A DNA stretch of 43,243 nt, from contig JACPJR010000016.1 of NCBI GenBank assembly GCA_016187565.1, positions 1-43,243 of the forward strand, in the 5' to 3' direction. The DNA comes from Candidatus Woesearchaeota archaeon. Lineage in GTDB: Archaea; Nanobdellota; Nanobdellia; Woesearchaeales; JACPJR01. This document shows positions 27,290-35,427 of the stretch, one piece after another; position 1 is the stretch's first letter, and each line of letters starts with the position of its first letter. Under the pieces are notes generated by a model. The model made no database searches. It saw only the letters and a list, made by a program, of their open reading frames with translations, and was not told where the DNA came from. A program made the translations under genes and the position numbers.

Positions 27290-28459
27290 TCAAATCACCT
27301 TCTGAAATCGTCCTATCACTTCATCTACCTTATCAGAGTCAGGGGTACACAAGGCTAGTCGAACATACTGAGGAATGCCGAAAGGACGTCCAGGAACAAC
27401 ACCAATGCCAACTTGCAACAAGTTTTCTGAAAGCCTGTCTCCATCATAAACTGGATGTCGGGCACAAAGATAAAGACCTCCTTGTGGGGTAAGGACAGTA
27501 AACCCAAGCCTCGAAAGTTCTTGTTCGTACGTTCGTAACTTTTGAAGTGCTGGTTGCCAATCAACGTTCAGAGGAAGATGACATTGACTAAGAGCTAGCT
27601 GTTCACGGGTTGGAGCCTGAACCACTCCTCGTGCAGGAAGTCGATCTGCCAAACGTTGTACTGCCCCCTGATAATCAGGGAATTCAGGATGCAACGCAAC
27701 ATAGCCTATTCGACATCCAGCTAAACGCCCCTCTTTAGAGAATGAATACACAACCGCAGTAAGCTCGTAATCAAGAGTTTTAATAACTGAGTTCCATTGT
27801 TCACCTTCACGTACTAAAGCACGATAAGGCTCATCCGAAATAACCAACAGATTCCTCTTATCATTGTTACTACCATGAAGCATATCTCCCAAGTTACGAA
27901 GAAAATTGACTGAGAAAATCTTTCCTGAGGGATTGTTGGGAGAATTAAGAATCAATGCACGTGTGTTTTGATGCACGTTTGTTGTTATCTGCTGGAGTAA
28001 TGTTTCTTCGTTGTTGGTATAGGGAATAATGTTTGGAGTAAGGCGAGTATGCGTTGCATATTTAACATAGAGCGGGAAATAGGGAGATATAATCAACACT
28101 TCTCCAGGAGAGAGTTGGTCAAGTAAAGCAACAATTCCCTGAGCAGCACCAGGCATGGCCACAATGTGCTCTTCAGTTGTTGCAAGACCATTTACCCTAC
28201 GTTCAAGATCTGCCACTGAACTGCGAAAGTCTGAGTGTCCTGAAGAAGATGTATACGCATTACTCTCTGAGACTCCTTCACGCTCTCTTATGATCAGGTC
28301 TTGTAATCGCTGCGCATATTCTCCATTAATACTGCCACAAGGATTACCTTGAGATAAATCCAGTGGTGTAACCCCAGCTTCCCTTGCAGCCGATAGCAGC
28401 CTCTGGCGACGGCTACGTATGGGATCTGGTCGAAGAGGACGTTCAAAAGGGGTTTGCAT
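27290..28459 (-). CDS. Class I/II PLP-dependent aminotransferase
   Basis: 389 aa, fold type I. Visible motifs: NSPNNPSGK (substrate/PLP region), VISDEPYRAL (Asp and Tyr that hold the PLP ring), and YSFSKEGRLAGCRIGY with the Schiff-base Lys at about residue 242. The family includes aspartate- and branched-chain-type enzymes; exact substrates cannot be read. It lies 110 nt downstream of the M20 deacylase gene of the arginine cluster on the same strand, but that gap holds an AT-rich TATA-like stretch, so it may have its own promoter. As no class III ArgD is present, it is a candidate for N-acyl-ornithine transamination; this is inference. Confidence 0.88.
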   Translation of the reverse strand: MQTPFERPLRPDPIRSRRQRLLSAAREAGVTPLDLSQGNPCGSINGEYAQRLQDLIIREREGVSESNAYTSSSGHSDFRSSVADLERRVNGLATTEEHIVAMPGAAQGIVALLDQLSPGEVLIISPYFPLYVKYATHTRLTPNIIPYTNNEETLLQQITTNVHQNTRALILNSPNNPSGKIFSVNFLRNLGDMLHGSNNDKRNLLVISDEPYRALVREGEQWNSVIKTLDYELTAVVYSFSKEGRLAGCRIGYVALHPEFPDYQGAVQRLADRLPARGVVQAPTREQLALSQCHLPLNVDWQPALQKLRTYEQELSRLGFTVLTPQGGLYLCARHPVYDGDRLSENLLQVGIGVVPGRPFGIPQYVRLALCTPDSDKVDEVIGRFQKVI

Positions 28460-28569
28460 GTTACTTTATCTCATCTTTTACATGCAAAGAACCACTGATG
28501 ATTTAAAAATATATCTTCATCGAGGTATGTCGTTAAATGTAAAGAATAAAACATATGAAACAAGAAACA

Positions 28570-29631
28570 CTAAGAAGATCTTGCAAAATACTCACGGACA
28601 ATAGCGGTGTAAGCACGTGTTGCCTTCTCAAGCTCTTCAATCAGAATAAATTCATTGGCAATATGCGATTGTGCGCTATCTCCGGGACCAAGGATAATAC
28701 CAGGAGCATCAACCCAGTTTAAATCACAGGTTGTTGGCGTTCCATAGACCCTGTTTGCTGTGAGTGCACGCTTTGCTGCACGAACAATGAGCGCATCTCT
28801 TTCTGTTTGTTTTGGATGATAACGATTCGCAACGACCGTAACCGTACCTGTAACTGTTTCGGTAAGTACGTCAATCATCCTCTCATTGGGATATTCTGGT
28901 GTTGTTCTGATATTTAAGCCAAAGGTACATGATGCAGGAATGATATTAGGGCGTTCTCCGCCATTTATGCTCGTTACCGCTATTGTCGGATAGCCCAACA
29001 GAGGATTTTTCTGATGAAATTGCAGGGATTGTATTCTCTTCATATCCTCAACAGCTGCAAGAATAGCGTTGGTACCAAGTTCTGGTTTTGCCGCATGACA
29101 ACTAACTCCGCGTGCATGAACTTCAAGAAGAACAACGCCTTTCATAGCAACTCGTATCTTCAGTCCCGGTTCTCCAATAATTGCTGCATCTATTTGCGGT
29201 AAACGATGAATCAAATCTGCAAGACCTTTATCTCCTATTTCTTCTTCGCACGTCAAAGCAAGGATAATGCTTCCTCGAGAAGGAGGAGATTTCGCGAGAT
29301 CATTGAAAGCAGTAACCATAGCAGCGACGCATCCCTTGGCATCATTTGCTCCTCGGCCATAGATCCTTCCCTTTTGCTCAACTGCCTGAAAGGGATGAGT
29401 AATCCAGCCTTCTCCTGGAGGAACAGTATCAGTATGCGTATTCAGTAAAAGCGTTGGCTTTCCTTTACCAAGCATACAATAAACATTTCTGCCATGGACA
29501 ACCGGCTTAAGCCCTTTTTTTTTCAGATACAAAGTAATAAAACGAACAATATCCTTTTCCTGTCCACTAATACTAGGAATTGCAATAAGATGCTTCAGGA
29601 GCGTCTTGGTATCATAATCCTCGTTCAGCAT
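28570..29631 (-). CDS. argE: M20 deacylase, ArgE/DapE/LysK family (candidate N-acyl-citrulline deacylase)
   Basis: 353 aa. M20 metal-binding motifs are present: NTHTDTVPP (H66, D68), GRGANDAKG (D97, bridging ligand) and TCEEEIGDKG (general base and ligand around 129-131); a dimerisation domain follows. These zinc/cobalt enzymes remove acyl groups from amino acids. In a cluster with an acyl-ornithine transcarbamylase the logical substrate is N-acetyl- or N-succinyl-citrulline rather than acyl-ornithine; this is inferred from context. LysK-type amino-group removal is less likely because no LysW-like carrier is visible. The start overlaps argB by 20 nt; the gene ends the tightly packed part of the operon. 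Confidence 0.85.
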   Translation of the reverse strand: MLNEDYDTKTLLKHLIAIPSISGQEKDIVRFITLYLKKKGLKPVVHGRNVYCMLGKGKPTLLLNTHTDTVPPGEGWITHPFQAVEQKGRIYGRGANDAKGCVAAMVTAFNDLAKSPPSRGSIILALTCEEEIGDKGLADLIHRLPQIDAAIIGEPGLKIRVAMKGVVLLEVHARGVSCHAAKPELGTNAILAAVEDMKRIQSLQFHQKNPLLGYPTIAVTSINGGERPNIIPASCTFGLNIRTTPEYPNERMIDVLTETVTGTVTVVANRYHPKQTERDALIVRAAKRALTANRVYGTPTTCDLNWVDAPGIILGPGDSAQSHIANEFILIEELEKATRAYTAIVREYFARSS

Positions 29632-30532
29632 ACGACATTTTCTCCTGGGATGTCACCATCATGGTTCCAATTCCTTCTTCAGTGAATATCTCAAAAAGCA
29701 ATGCGTGTTGCTTACAACCGTTAATGATCTGTGCTCGCCGAACACCGTGCTCAACCGCATGCAAAAGCGTGACGAGCTTGGGATGCATGCCCTGGGTTAT
29801 AACACCATCCTTAACAAGTTGGTGAAAATCTGTAGTATCAATAACACTTATCACACTATTTTCATCATGGACATTACGGAGAACACCATTGCAATCGGTA
29901 AGACTGATGAGCTTACAGGCCTTTAGCTGAACAGCAATCTCTGCTGCAATAGTATCAGCGTTAATATTATAGATCTTTCCTTGATCATCTGCTGCAAGAG
30001 AGGAAATAACCGGAACATAATCATTTGCTAGAAGGACCTGCAACAGCTGTGTATCCACTTGTTGTACATCACCAACATGACCATAATCCACCTCAGTAAC
30101 GTCCCCGGTCTCTATATTTTCGACCTTTTGTACCGGACGCTTTGCTGCATAAATAAGACCACCATCTATTCCAGAAATACCAACTGCTTGGACACCATGC
30201 TTCCGCAAAAGTGAAATGAGGTCAGTGTTAATTTTACCTGCAAAAACCATTTTGACTATTTCAAGATCCTCATCGCTTGTTACTCTTCTGCCATTGATAA
30301 TTGTTGGTGTATGTCCTAACCGTTTGGAAAGCTCAGTTGCCTGCTTTCCTCCACCATGGACAAGGATAATGTGGATGCCTACTTGATGGAGCGCTGCAAT
30401 GTCAGCTGCAATAGTATTGAGAAGCATTTGATCGTCAATTAAACTACCACCTAGTTTAATAACAAAGGTTTCTCCTTTAAATTTTCGAATATAAGGAATT
30501 GCTTTGGTAAATCCCTGAATAGCTTCGAGCAT
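29612..30532 (-). CDS. argB: N-acetylglutamate kinase-like protein ArgB
   Basis: 306 aa, amino-acid kinase family. FVIKLGGSLIDD (residues ~22-33) and LVHGGGKQ (~58-65) are the phosphate-binding loops; GRRVTSDEDLEIVKMVFAG and VGISGIDGGLI fit the N-acetylglutamate kinase signature. It phosphorylates the gamma-carboxyl of N-acylglutamate. The ATG shares one base with the argF' stop (TAATG), and the gene overlaps the deacylase, so the genes are translationally coupled. LysZ-type activity cannot be fully excluded by sequence alone, but the neighbours point to arginine. Confidence 0.9.
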   Translation of the reverse strand: MLEAIQGFTKAIPYIRKFKGETFVIKLGGSLIDDQMLLNTIAADIAALHQVGIHIILVHGGGKQATELSKRLGHTPTIINGRRVTSDEDLEIVKMVFAGKINTDLISLLRKHGVQAVGISGIDGGLIYAAKRPVQKVENIETGDVTEVDYGHVGDVQQVDTQLLQVLLANDYVPVISSLAADDQGKIYNINADTIAAEIAVQLKACKLISLTDCNGVLRNVHDENSVISVIDTTDFHQLVKDGVITQGMHPKLVTLLHAVEHGVRRAQIINGCKQHALLFEIFTEEGIGTMMVTSQEKMSYAERGL

Positions 30533-31542
30533 TAGGGTTCACCGAGTAACGTCATAAGAAGACCCATCTGGGCATACAAACGGTTTGCAGCCTGCGTATA
30601 GATAATAGAAGCAGGACTATCAATAACAGCATCAGTGGCAACCACGTTTCTTCGAATGGGAAGACAGTGCATAAATTTCGCTCCTTTTGTCTGATGCATT
30701 TTTTCTTCATCAACAATCCAATCTTTGTAGGCTTGCCGCATTTTTTTCTCTTCTTGTAGATTTCCATAATAAAGCCGTGATCCCCAACTCTTAGCATAAA
30801 TAATAGAGCTATCATCCAGTGCGTTATGGTAATCGTGCTGCTGCTCAAACCGAGAATGTTGGGATAGACAGTTCTGTTTTACTTGCTGAAGAATATCCTC
30901 ATCAAGATCATGGTCAGGAGGATTAATGATGGTTACATCCATACCCATCCTGCTCGCAATAAGTACCGCTGAGTTAGGCACAGCCATAGGTAAAGGACTA
31001 GGATGATATGCCCAAAAAAGCACAAATTTTTTTTGGTGAACATTGCCGAGTACTTCCTGCATGGTCATGATATCAGCCAGTGCCTGACAAGGATGGTAGC
31101 ACGAGGATTCCATATTGATAACGGGTTTTTCACTGTAACGGACAAACCCTTGCATGATCTCATCCTTTTTATCTTGTTCCCAGTTTTCCATAGTAGGAAA
31201 GGCTCTAACTGCAAGCACATCACAATATTGAGAAAGAACGTGTGCAGCTTCTTTAATGTGTTCAGCCTTATCACCATCCATGACAACATGGTCCCGCCAT
31301 TCCAAATTCCACATACCCTTACCCACTTCAAGATTAATTGCATGACCACCCAAAAGAGCCATTCCTGCCTCAAAGCTCGCACGAGTACGCAACGATGGAT
31401 TAAAAAAGAGCATACCAAGGATTTTTTGCTTAAGTACCTGAGGATAAGATTTTGTTTGCTTAAGCGAAAGACCTAAGGTAACAAGGTGTTGCAGTTCCTC
31501 AACAGAAAAATCCTGAGTTGTTATAAAATGCCTGAGTTTCAT
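30532..31542 (-). CDS. argF': N-acetyl/N-succinyl-ornithine carbamoyltransferase (ArgF' type)
   Basis: 336 aa from the ATG at 31542, beginning MKLRHFITTQDFS; a GGTGGTG ribosome site precedes it (a TTG six codons upstream is less likely). The carbamoyl-phosphate loop is FFNPSLRTR. Several stretches match the acetylornithine transcarbamylase of Xanthomonas as I recall it rather than classical OTCase: GKGMWNLE, VMDGDKAEHIKEAAHVL, VRAFP, HPSPLPMAVPNS, YAKSWG and HCLPIRRNVVATDAV. It would carbamoylate N-acyl-ornithine to N-acyl-citrulline. At the residue that separates acetyl (Glu) from succinyl (Pro) enzymes it has Ala93, and the position of the carboxylated Lys of the acetyl enzyme is Val, so succinyl or other acyl specificity is possible. 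Confidence 0.88.
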   Translation of the reverse strand: MKLRHFITTQDFSVEELQHLVTLGLSLKQTKSYPQVLKQKILGMLFFNPSLRTRASFEAGMALLGGHAINLEVGKGMWNLEWRDHVVMDGDKAEHIKEAAHVLSQYCDVLAVRAFPTMENWEQDKKDEIMQGFVRYSEKPVINMESSCYHPCQALADIMTMQEVLGNVHQKKFVLFWAYHPSPLPMAVPNSAVLIASRMGMDVTIINPPDHDLDEDILQQVKQNCLSQHSRFEQQHDYHNALDDSSIIYAKSWGSRLYYGNLQEEKKMRQAYKDWIVDEEKMHQTKGAKFMHCLPIRRNVVATDAVIDSPASIIYTQAANRLYAQMGLLMTLLGEP

Positions 31543-31565
31543 ACGTTCACCACCAGTCAACGGAG

Positions 31566-32630
31566 TTAGGGACTGCTCCCCAAAAAATCAAGTCCTGCTC
31601 GCTGATCAAAGCCAAACATCAAATTCATATTTTGAATCGCCTGACCTGCAGCCCCCTTCACGAGGTTGTCAAGAGCACTACAGACAACGACAAATGTATG
31701 CTTGCCTTCTTGTTTGCTCTCCACATTGATGTCACAATAATTAGTCAAGGAAACAACACGACTTTCAGGTGAGGCATCGCGTATCCGAATAAATGGTTGG
31801 CCTGCATAAAAATCCTTGTAAAGCTGCCGAAGTTCTGACGACGATAAAGGACGAACGAGTTTTGTGTGAATGGTTGCAAAGATACCCCGAACAAACGGAG
31901 CTGAATGGGTAATGAAATGAAAGTTCTCAGGGACAGTACCAAGCAATGTTAACTCTTGCAGAATTTCAGGAGTATGTTGATGGGTAAAGAGTTTGTAGGC
32001 ATAAAAATTATTCGTTCGAAATGCATGGGTTGTTTCCTGTTTAGGGATATGGCCACTACCTGATGAACCGGTTTTTGCATCAACAATCAAATAATCACTG
32101 AGCAATTTTTTCGTAACTAAAGGTATGCATCCTAATAACACTGCTGTTGCAAAACATCCTGGATTTGCGACATAACGTGCCTTAGCAATTGCAGTAGCAT
32201 GGAGTTCGGGCAACCCATACACAAAATAATGAAGATGTTCATGCGACTGATGTTGCTTTTGATAATACTTTGCATAAATCTCTGGATCTTTGAGACGGAA
32301 ATCGCCGCTTAAATCAATAATCTTTACTCCCTTGTGCAGAAGATCAGGAACAAGTTCCATTGAGGTTCCATGTGGTGTTGCTAAGAAAACAAGATCTGCG
32401 CTCTTTGCAATTTTTATTGCATCATACTCCTCAAAACACAGATTTGTTACACCCAACAGATTTTTGTGCACCTCTGCAATTAGTTTTCCTCCATGAGTCG
32501 TTGAGGTAACAGAAACAAGTTCTCCATGAGAATGATGTAGCAATAAACGGATGAGTTCTCCACCAATAAATCCTGAGCCCCCAACCACAGCTACCTTAAT
32601 TGACTTCACAGGTGTTGATGTGCTGCTCAT
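31566..32630 (-). CDS. argC: N-acetyl-gamma-glutamyl-phosphate reductase-like ArgC
   Basis: 354 aa. The N-terminal Rossmann motif is VAVVGGSGFIGGELIRLL (residues ~13-30), and the active-site Cys lies in YVANPGCFATAVLLG (~150-165). DLSGDFRL and the His-containing HSAPFVRGI stretch are also as in the family. It reduces acyl-glutamyl phosphate to the semialdehyde with NADPH, between ArgB and transamination. The gene overlaps the DUF1611-like gene by 35 nt and is followed after 23 nt by argF'. GGGATTAATC before the ATG supplies the ribosome site. Confidence 0.92.
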   Translation of the reverse strand: MSSTSTPVKSIKVAVVGGSGFIGGELIRLLLHHSHGELVSVTSTTHGGKLIAEVHKNLLGVTNLCFEEYDAIKIAKSADLVFLATPHGTSMELVPDLLHKGVKIIDLSGDFRLKDPEIYAKYYQKQHQSHEHLHYFVYGLPELHATAIAKARYVANPGCFATAVLLGCIPLVTKKLLSDYLIVDAKTGSSGSGHIPKQETTHAFRTNNFYAYKLFTHQHTPEILQELTLLGTVPENFHFITHSAPFVRGIFATIHTKLVRPLSSSELRQLYKDFYAGQPFIRIRDASPESRVVSLTNYCDINVESKQEGKHTFVVVCSALDNLVKGAAGQAIQNMNLMFGFDQRAGLDFLGSSP

Positions 32631-33702
32631 GATTAATCCCTAGACAATGGATACGATGTTCTTCAGTCTTCAGATGCTTAGCCTTTAGTTTTTTTTCAAC
32701 GAGGGCAGAAAATTTCTTTGGATTACTCCATGCGTTTGCTGCGGATAGGCCAAGTTTTTTCTCAACAAAGGCTATGCCAACCTCGTCATCGGTAGTTGGC
32801 CCACACATGATATCAATAGTATGACCATAGAGGTCCATTGCTTTTTTCGCTCCCCATGCAGCAACAGGATCGCTTGCTGCCATTACCAAGCAACAAACAT
32901 GCTGCACAAGATCATTATCAGCTAAAATTTCTTGAACTCCATAGTCTCCCATAATACCATCACCAAGTTCCACAACAATGAAATCAGGGTTATAGGCATG
33001 TAACGCTTGAATAATTCCTTTAGCTGCTTTTGGAACGACGGCTGCATTTGTTGTTGAAGGGAATCCTACATCAGTAAAGGAAAGTGCCTTAACAGCGCCA
33101 TGATCTTCCATATTCAACAAGTCTCGCATAAGGGAAACACCAGTAACCTTTGCACCGGCAACAATGTACTGCTTGCTGTGAAGATACTGAATAATCTCGC
33201 ATGCTGCCTGGGTTTTTCCCGTATTCATACAGGTGCCTGCAACCATGATTAATGGTACTGATGTTGTGAGTGTTTCCTGTAACGGCAGGGCAAAATCCTT
33301 CATGTTACATGGCTTACCATCGATAAGAACTCCGCCGAGAACTTCAACTTTTAAGGCATGACCAATACTTTTATTTTCCGAGGTGCAAAGGCCAATAACA
33401 CCACCCATATTCAGGACATGCAACACATCGCCAACAACCACGGTTTCAGGAATATGACCGACAAATCCCTTCAAAGCTTTACGTTCACCTAAAACACTCA
33501 CGATAATATCATTTTTAGAGATCTTGGCCATTCTTCCGGTAACAAGTTCCATTTGGTCATAAATCCGTTTTTCTTCAAGTGCCCGTACGACAACAACTTG
33601 GCCCTCTTGTGCAACAATGTCAGCCGTCAGGGTAACTTGTTTCTCTAAAGGGATATTTTTTGTCGGCGAAGCAATCTTGTGTACTTCTATCGTAGTCATC
33701 AT
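32596..33702 (-). CDS. DUF1611-like P-loop protein, first gene of the arginine operon
   Basis: 368 aa. A beta-rich N-terminal part (~1-145) is followed by a P-loop domain: VAGTCMNTGKTQAACEIIQ (Walker A at ~156-164), then KVTGVSLMRDL, FTDVGFPSTT and PDFIVVELGDGIMGD. This layout recalls DUF1611, one member of which (DgcN) has been reported, as I recall, to acylate D-glutamate; the family call is from memory and not certain. It is the promoter-proximal gene and overlaps argC by 35 nt. No ArgA or ArgJ is present, so it may catalyse the first N-acylation of glutamate or regulate the pathway; both are inference. Confidence 0.7.
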   Translation of the reverse strand: MMTTIEVHKIASPTKNIPLEKQVTLTADIVAQEGQVVVVRALEEKRIYDQMELVTGRMAKISKNDIIVSVLGERKALKGFVGHIPETVVVGDVLHVLNMGGVIGLCTSENKSIGHALKVEVLGGVLIDGKPCNMKDFALPLQETLTTSVPLIMVAGTCMNTGKTQAACEIIQYLHSKQYIVAGAKVTGVSLMRDLLNMEDHGAVKALSFTDVGFPSTTNAAVVPKAAKGIIQALHAYNPDFIVVELGDGIMGDYGVQEILADNDLVQHVCCLVMAASDPVAAWGAKKAMDLYGHTIDIMCGPTTDDEVGIAFVEKKLGLSAANAWSNPKKFSALVEKKLKAKHLKTEEHRIHCLGINHEQHINTCEVN

Positions 33703-33753
33703 TCACTCTCCGTAGTTTGTAATTTTTGAAAGAACTATAATCATAAAGATCTT

Positions 33754-33764
33754 GTTTATATATC
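33754..33764 (-). promoter_or_regulatory. Promoter TATA element of the arginine operon
   Basis: The - strand reads GATATATAAAC about 53-61 nt before the ATG at 33702. With initiation ~25 nt downstream, the leader would be ~30 nt and carry the GGAG ribosome site found 7 nt before the start. Confidence 0.5.
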
Positions 33765-33842
33765 TTCCGTCTAAGAAGAAACAGGTATGGACAGAAGTGT
33801 CTGAAATGGGACAAAAGAAAAGACTTGTGAAAAAAGCCCAAA

Positions 33843-33850
33843 CTTTAAAT
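33843..33850 (+). promoter_or_regulatory. TATA-like element of the AlkD-like gene
   Basis: CTTTAAAT lies 23-30 nt before the ATG at 33873, without a ribosome site between, which fits a leaderless start. It is divergent from the arginine operon promoter about 90 bp away. Confidence 0.45.
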
Positions 33851-33872
33851 AGAAGACTTCTTCCAAATACCT

Positions 33873-34571
33873 ATGCTAATCAAACTCAAGCAAACATTAC
33901 AAAGGCATGCAGATTCTGAAAGAGCAAAAATTCTCCAACGATTTTTTAAAACAGGAAAGGGTGAGTATGGCGAAGGAGACATCTTCTTGGGGATTACTGT
34001 TCCCGTACAACGACAAATTGCAAAAACATTTCATAATCTTACGATAAAAGACATCCATGAACTGCTCAAAAGCAAAATTCATGAACATCGGTTGCTCGCC
34101 CTGCTTATTCTCGTAGGACAATACGAAAAAGGAAGTAGTACAGAAAAAAAGGAGATCGTTGTATTTTATCTCAAGCACGGTCAATGGATTAATAATTGGG
34201 ATCTTGTTGATCTCTCGGCACCAAAAATTCTTGGTGATTACTTATTGGACAACCCAAGAGATGTACTCTACAAACTTGTAAGATCACCATCAGTATGGGA
34301 AAGAAGAATTGCAATCATTGCAACCTATACGTTTATTCGTCATCAACAATTTGACGATACTATCCATATTGCAGAGCTCCTGATGAAGGATTCACATGAT
34401 CTTATTCACAAAGCAGTTGGATGGATGCTTCGAGAAGTAGGAAAGCAAAGTCTTGATGTAGAAGAACAATTTGTAAACGAACATTGCCAGCATATGCCAA
34501 GGACCATGTTGCGGTATGCTATTGAACGATTTCCCGAGCAAAAACGAAAAATATACCTCCAGAAGAGATAA
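33873..34571 (+). CDS. AlkD-like DNA alkylation repair HEAT protein
   Basis: 232 aa, all-helical. GKGEYGEGDIFLGITVPVQR near the N-terminus, NNWDLVDLSAPKILGDYL near 110-125, and VWERRIAIIATY are the conserved family signatures of AlkD-type alkylpurine DNA glycosylases (HEAT-like repeats wrapping DNA). The Asp of NNWDLVD is the residue proposed to act in base excision, and the Arg/Trp of WERR contact DNA. It removes N3- or N7-alkylated purines without base flipping; activity here is inferred from family. A leaderless promoter precedes it, and it forms no operon with its neighbours. Confidence 0.88.
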   Translation: MLIKLKQTLQRHADSERAKILQRFFKTGKGEYGEGDIFLGITVPVQRQIAKTFHNLTIKDIHELLKSKIHEHRLLALLILVGQYEKGSSTEKKEIVVFYLKHGQWINNWDLVDLSAPKILGDYLLDNPRDVLYKLVRSPSVWERRIAIIATYTFIRHQQFDDTIHIAELLMKDSHDLIHKAVGWMLREVGKQSLDVEEQFVNEHCQHMPRTMLRYAIERFPEQKRKIYLQKR

Positions 34572-34586
34572 CAAATCAGCAAAAAA

Positions 34587-34595
34587 TATATAAAA
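34587..34595 (+). promoter_or_regulatory. TATA box of the Cys-pair lipoprotein gene
   Basis: TATATAAAA lies 22-30 nt before the ATG at 34617, as expected for a leaderless transcript. Confidence 0.5.
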
Positions 34596-34616
34596 GCAGA
34601 AATTTCCCCTCACCAC

Positions 34617-35324
34617 ATGAGCAAATTAAAACTGTCCACGGTAGCCCTCTTGGGATTAAGTGTCATCTTACTCCTCCTGAGTATTGGCTGTACACAAAAA
34701 GCTAATGCATGTAGCACTTTGGAGGGGCATGAACGAGATCTCTGTATCAAAGAGAAAGCCATCAATGACACCAACCTTAGTCTTTGTCAAACAATCGCGA
34801 ATGAAAACTGGCGAGCAGATTGCGTAAGCAAGATAGCTGTGAGTACGAATAATATTACGCTTTGTGCCCAAGTAACCAATCAAAGCAGAGAATACTGCAT
34901 TACTGAAATTGCACGACAGAAAAATAATGTTAAACTCTGCACTGCACTAACGGATGAGTACTGGAAAGATACCTGCTATAGTGATTATGCCATCAATAAT
35001 AGTCAAGATGAATTTTGTCAGGAGATAAATGTTGAGTGGCGCCATGATAGATGTTATAGCACTATTGCAAAGCATGAAAATAACGAGCTACTCTGTGTAA
35101 AGATAAAGAACGATGCAACACGCGATCAATGTTTCCGTACCATTGCAGTTACTAAACAAGACATAAAGATCTGTTCACATCTTGTCGATAGACTCGGTGG
35201 AGAATACTGTAGGTATTCGGTTGCTCTTGCTCGGAAAGATATCAACGATTGCTTCACCATTACCTTTTCACCAATTCGTCTCGATTGCTTGCAGAGATTT
35301 ACAACACTCAACCAAACATCCTAA
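34617..35324 (+). CDS. Secreted lipoprotein-like protein with Cys-paired helical repeats
   Basis: 235 aa. The N-terminus is a signal peptide ending in a lipobox-like LLSIGC (residues ~20-25). The rest is built of ~28-aa repeats of the type C..I.N..WR..C...IA....N...LC (for example LCQTIANENWRADCVSKIA, and LCTALTDEYWKDTCYSDYA). The regular Cys pairs suggest disulfide-stapled helical hairpins outside the cell, similar in spirit to Sel1/TPR scaffolds; I cannot name a family. Function unknown; binding of a partner on the cell surface is likely. The stop codon is immediately followed by tRNA-Ser. Confidence 0.75.
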   Translation: MSKLKLSTVALLGLSVILLLLSIGCTQKANACSTLEGHERDLCIKEKAINDTNLSLCQTIANENWRADCVSKIAVSTNNITLCAQVTNQSREYCITEIARQKNNVKLCTALTDEYWKDTCYSDYAINNSQDEFCQEINVEWRHDRCYSTIAKHENNELLCVKIKNDATRDQCFRTIAVTKQDIKICSHLVDRLGGEYCRYSVALARKDINDCFTITFSPIRLDCLQRFTTLNQTS

Positions 35325-35408
35325 GCCAAGGTGCGACAATCAGGTACTCGGACCGCCTCGAAAGCGGTTTGGCTCTCGCCTTTCCCGGTTCAAATCCGGG
35401 CCTTGGCG
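35325..35408 (+). tRNA. tRNA-Ser (anticodon CGA)
   Basis: 84 nt with all elements of a class II tRNA: acceptor GCCAAGG/CCTTGGC with discriminator G, anticodon arm ACCGC-CTCGAAA-GCGGT (anticodon CGA, reading UCG), long variable arm GGC-TCTC-GCC, and T arm CCCGG-TTCAAAT-CCGGG. CCA is not encoded. The gene starts at the base after the stop codon of the lipoprotein gene, so its promoter must lie in that coding region. Confidence 0.93.
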
Positions 35409-35427
35409 TTGTACCCCTTTGTGATAC

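Noticed and set aside
27232-27492. An 86-aa + frame over the 3' end of the aminotransferase gene
   Set aside because: It lies almost wholly antisense to a well-supported enzyme and has no motif.
27290-33702. LysW-dependent lysine/arginine synthesis instead of the acyl pathway
   Set aside because: No LysW-like small acidic zinc protein or LysX-type ligase is visible, and the transcarbamylase belongs to the acyl-ornithine type.
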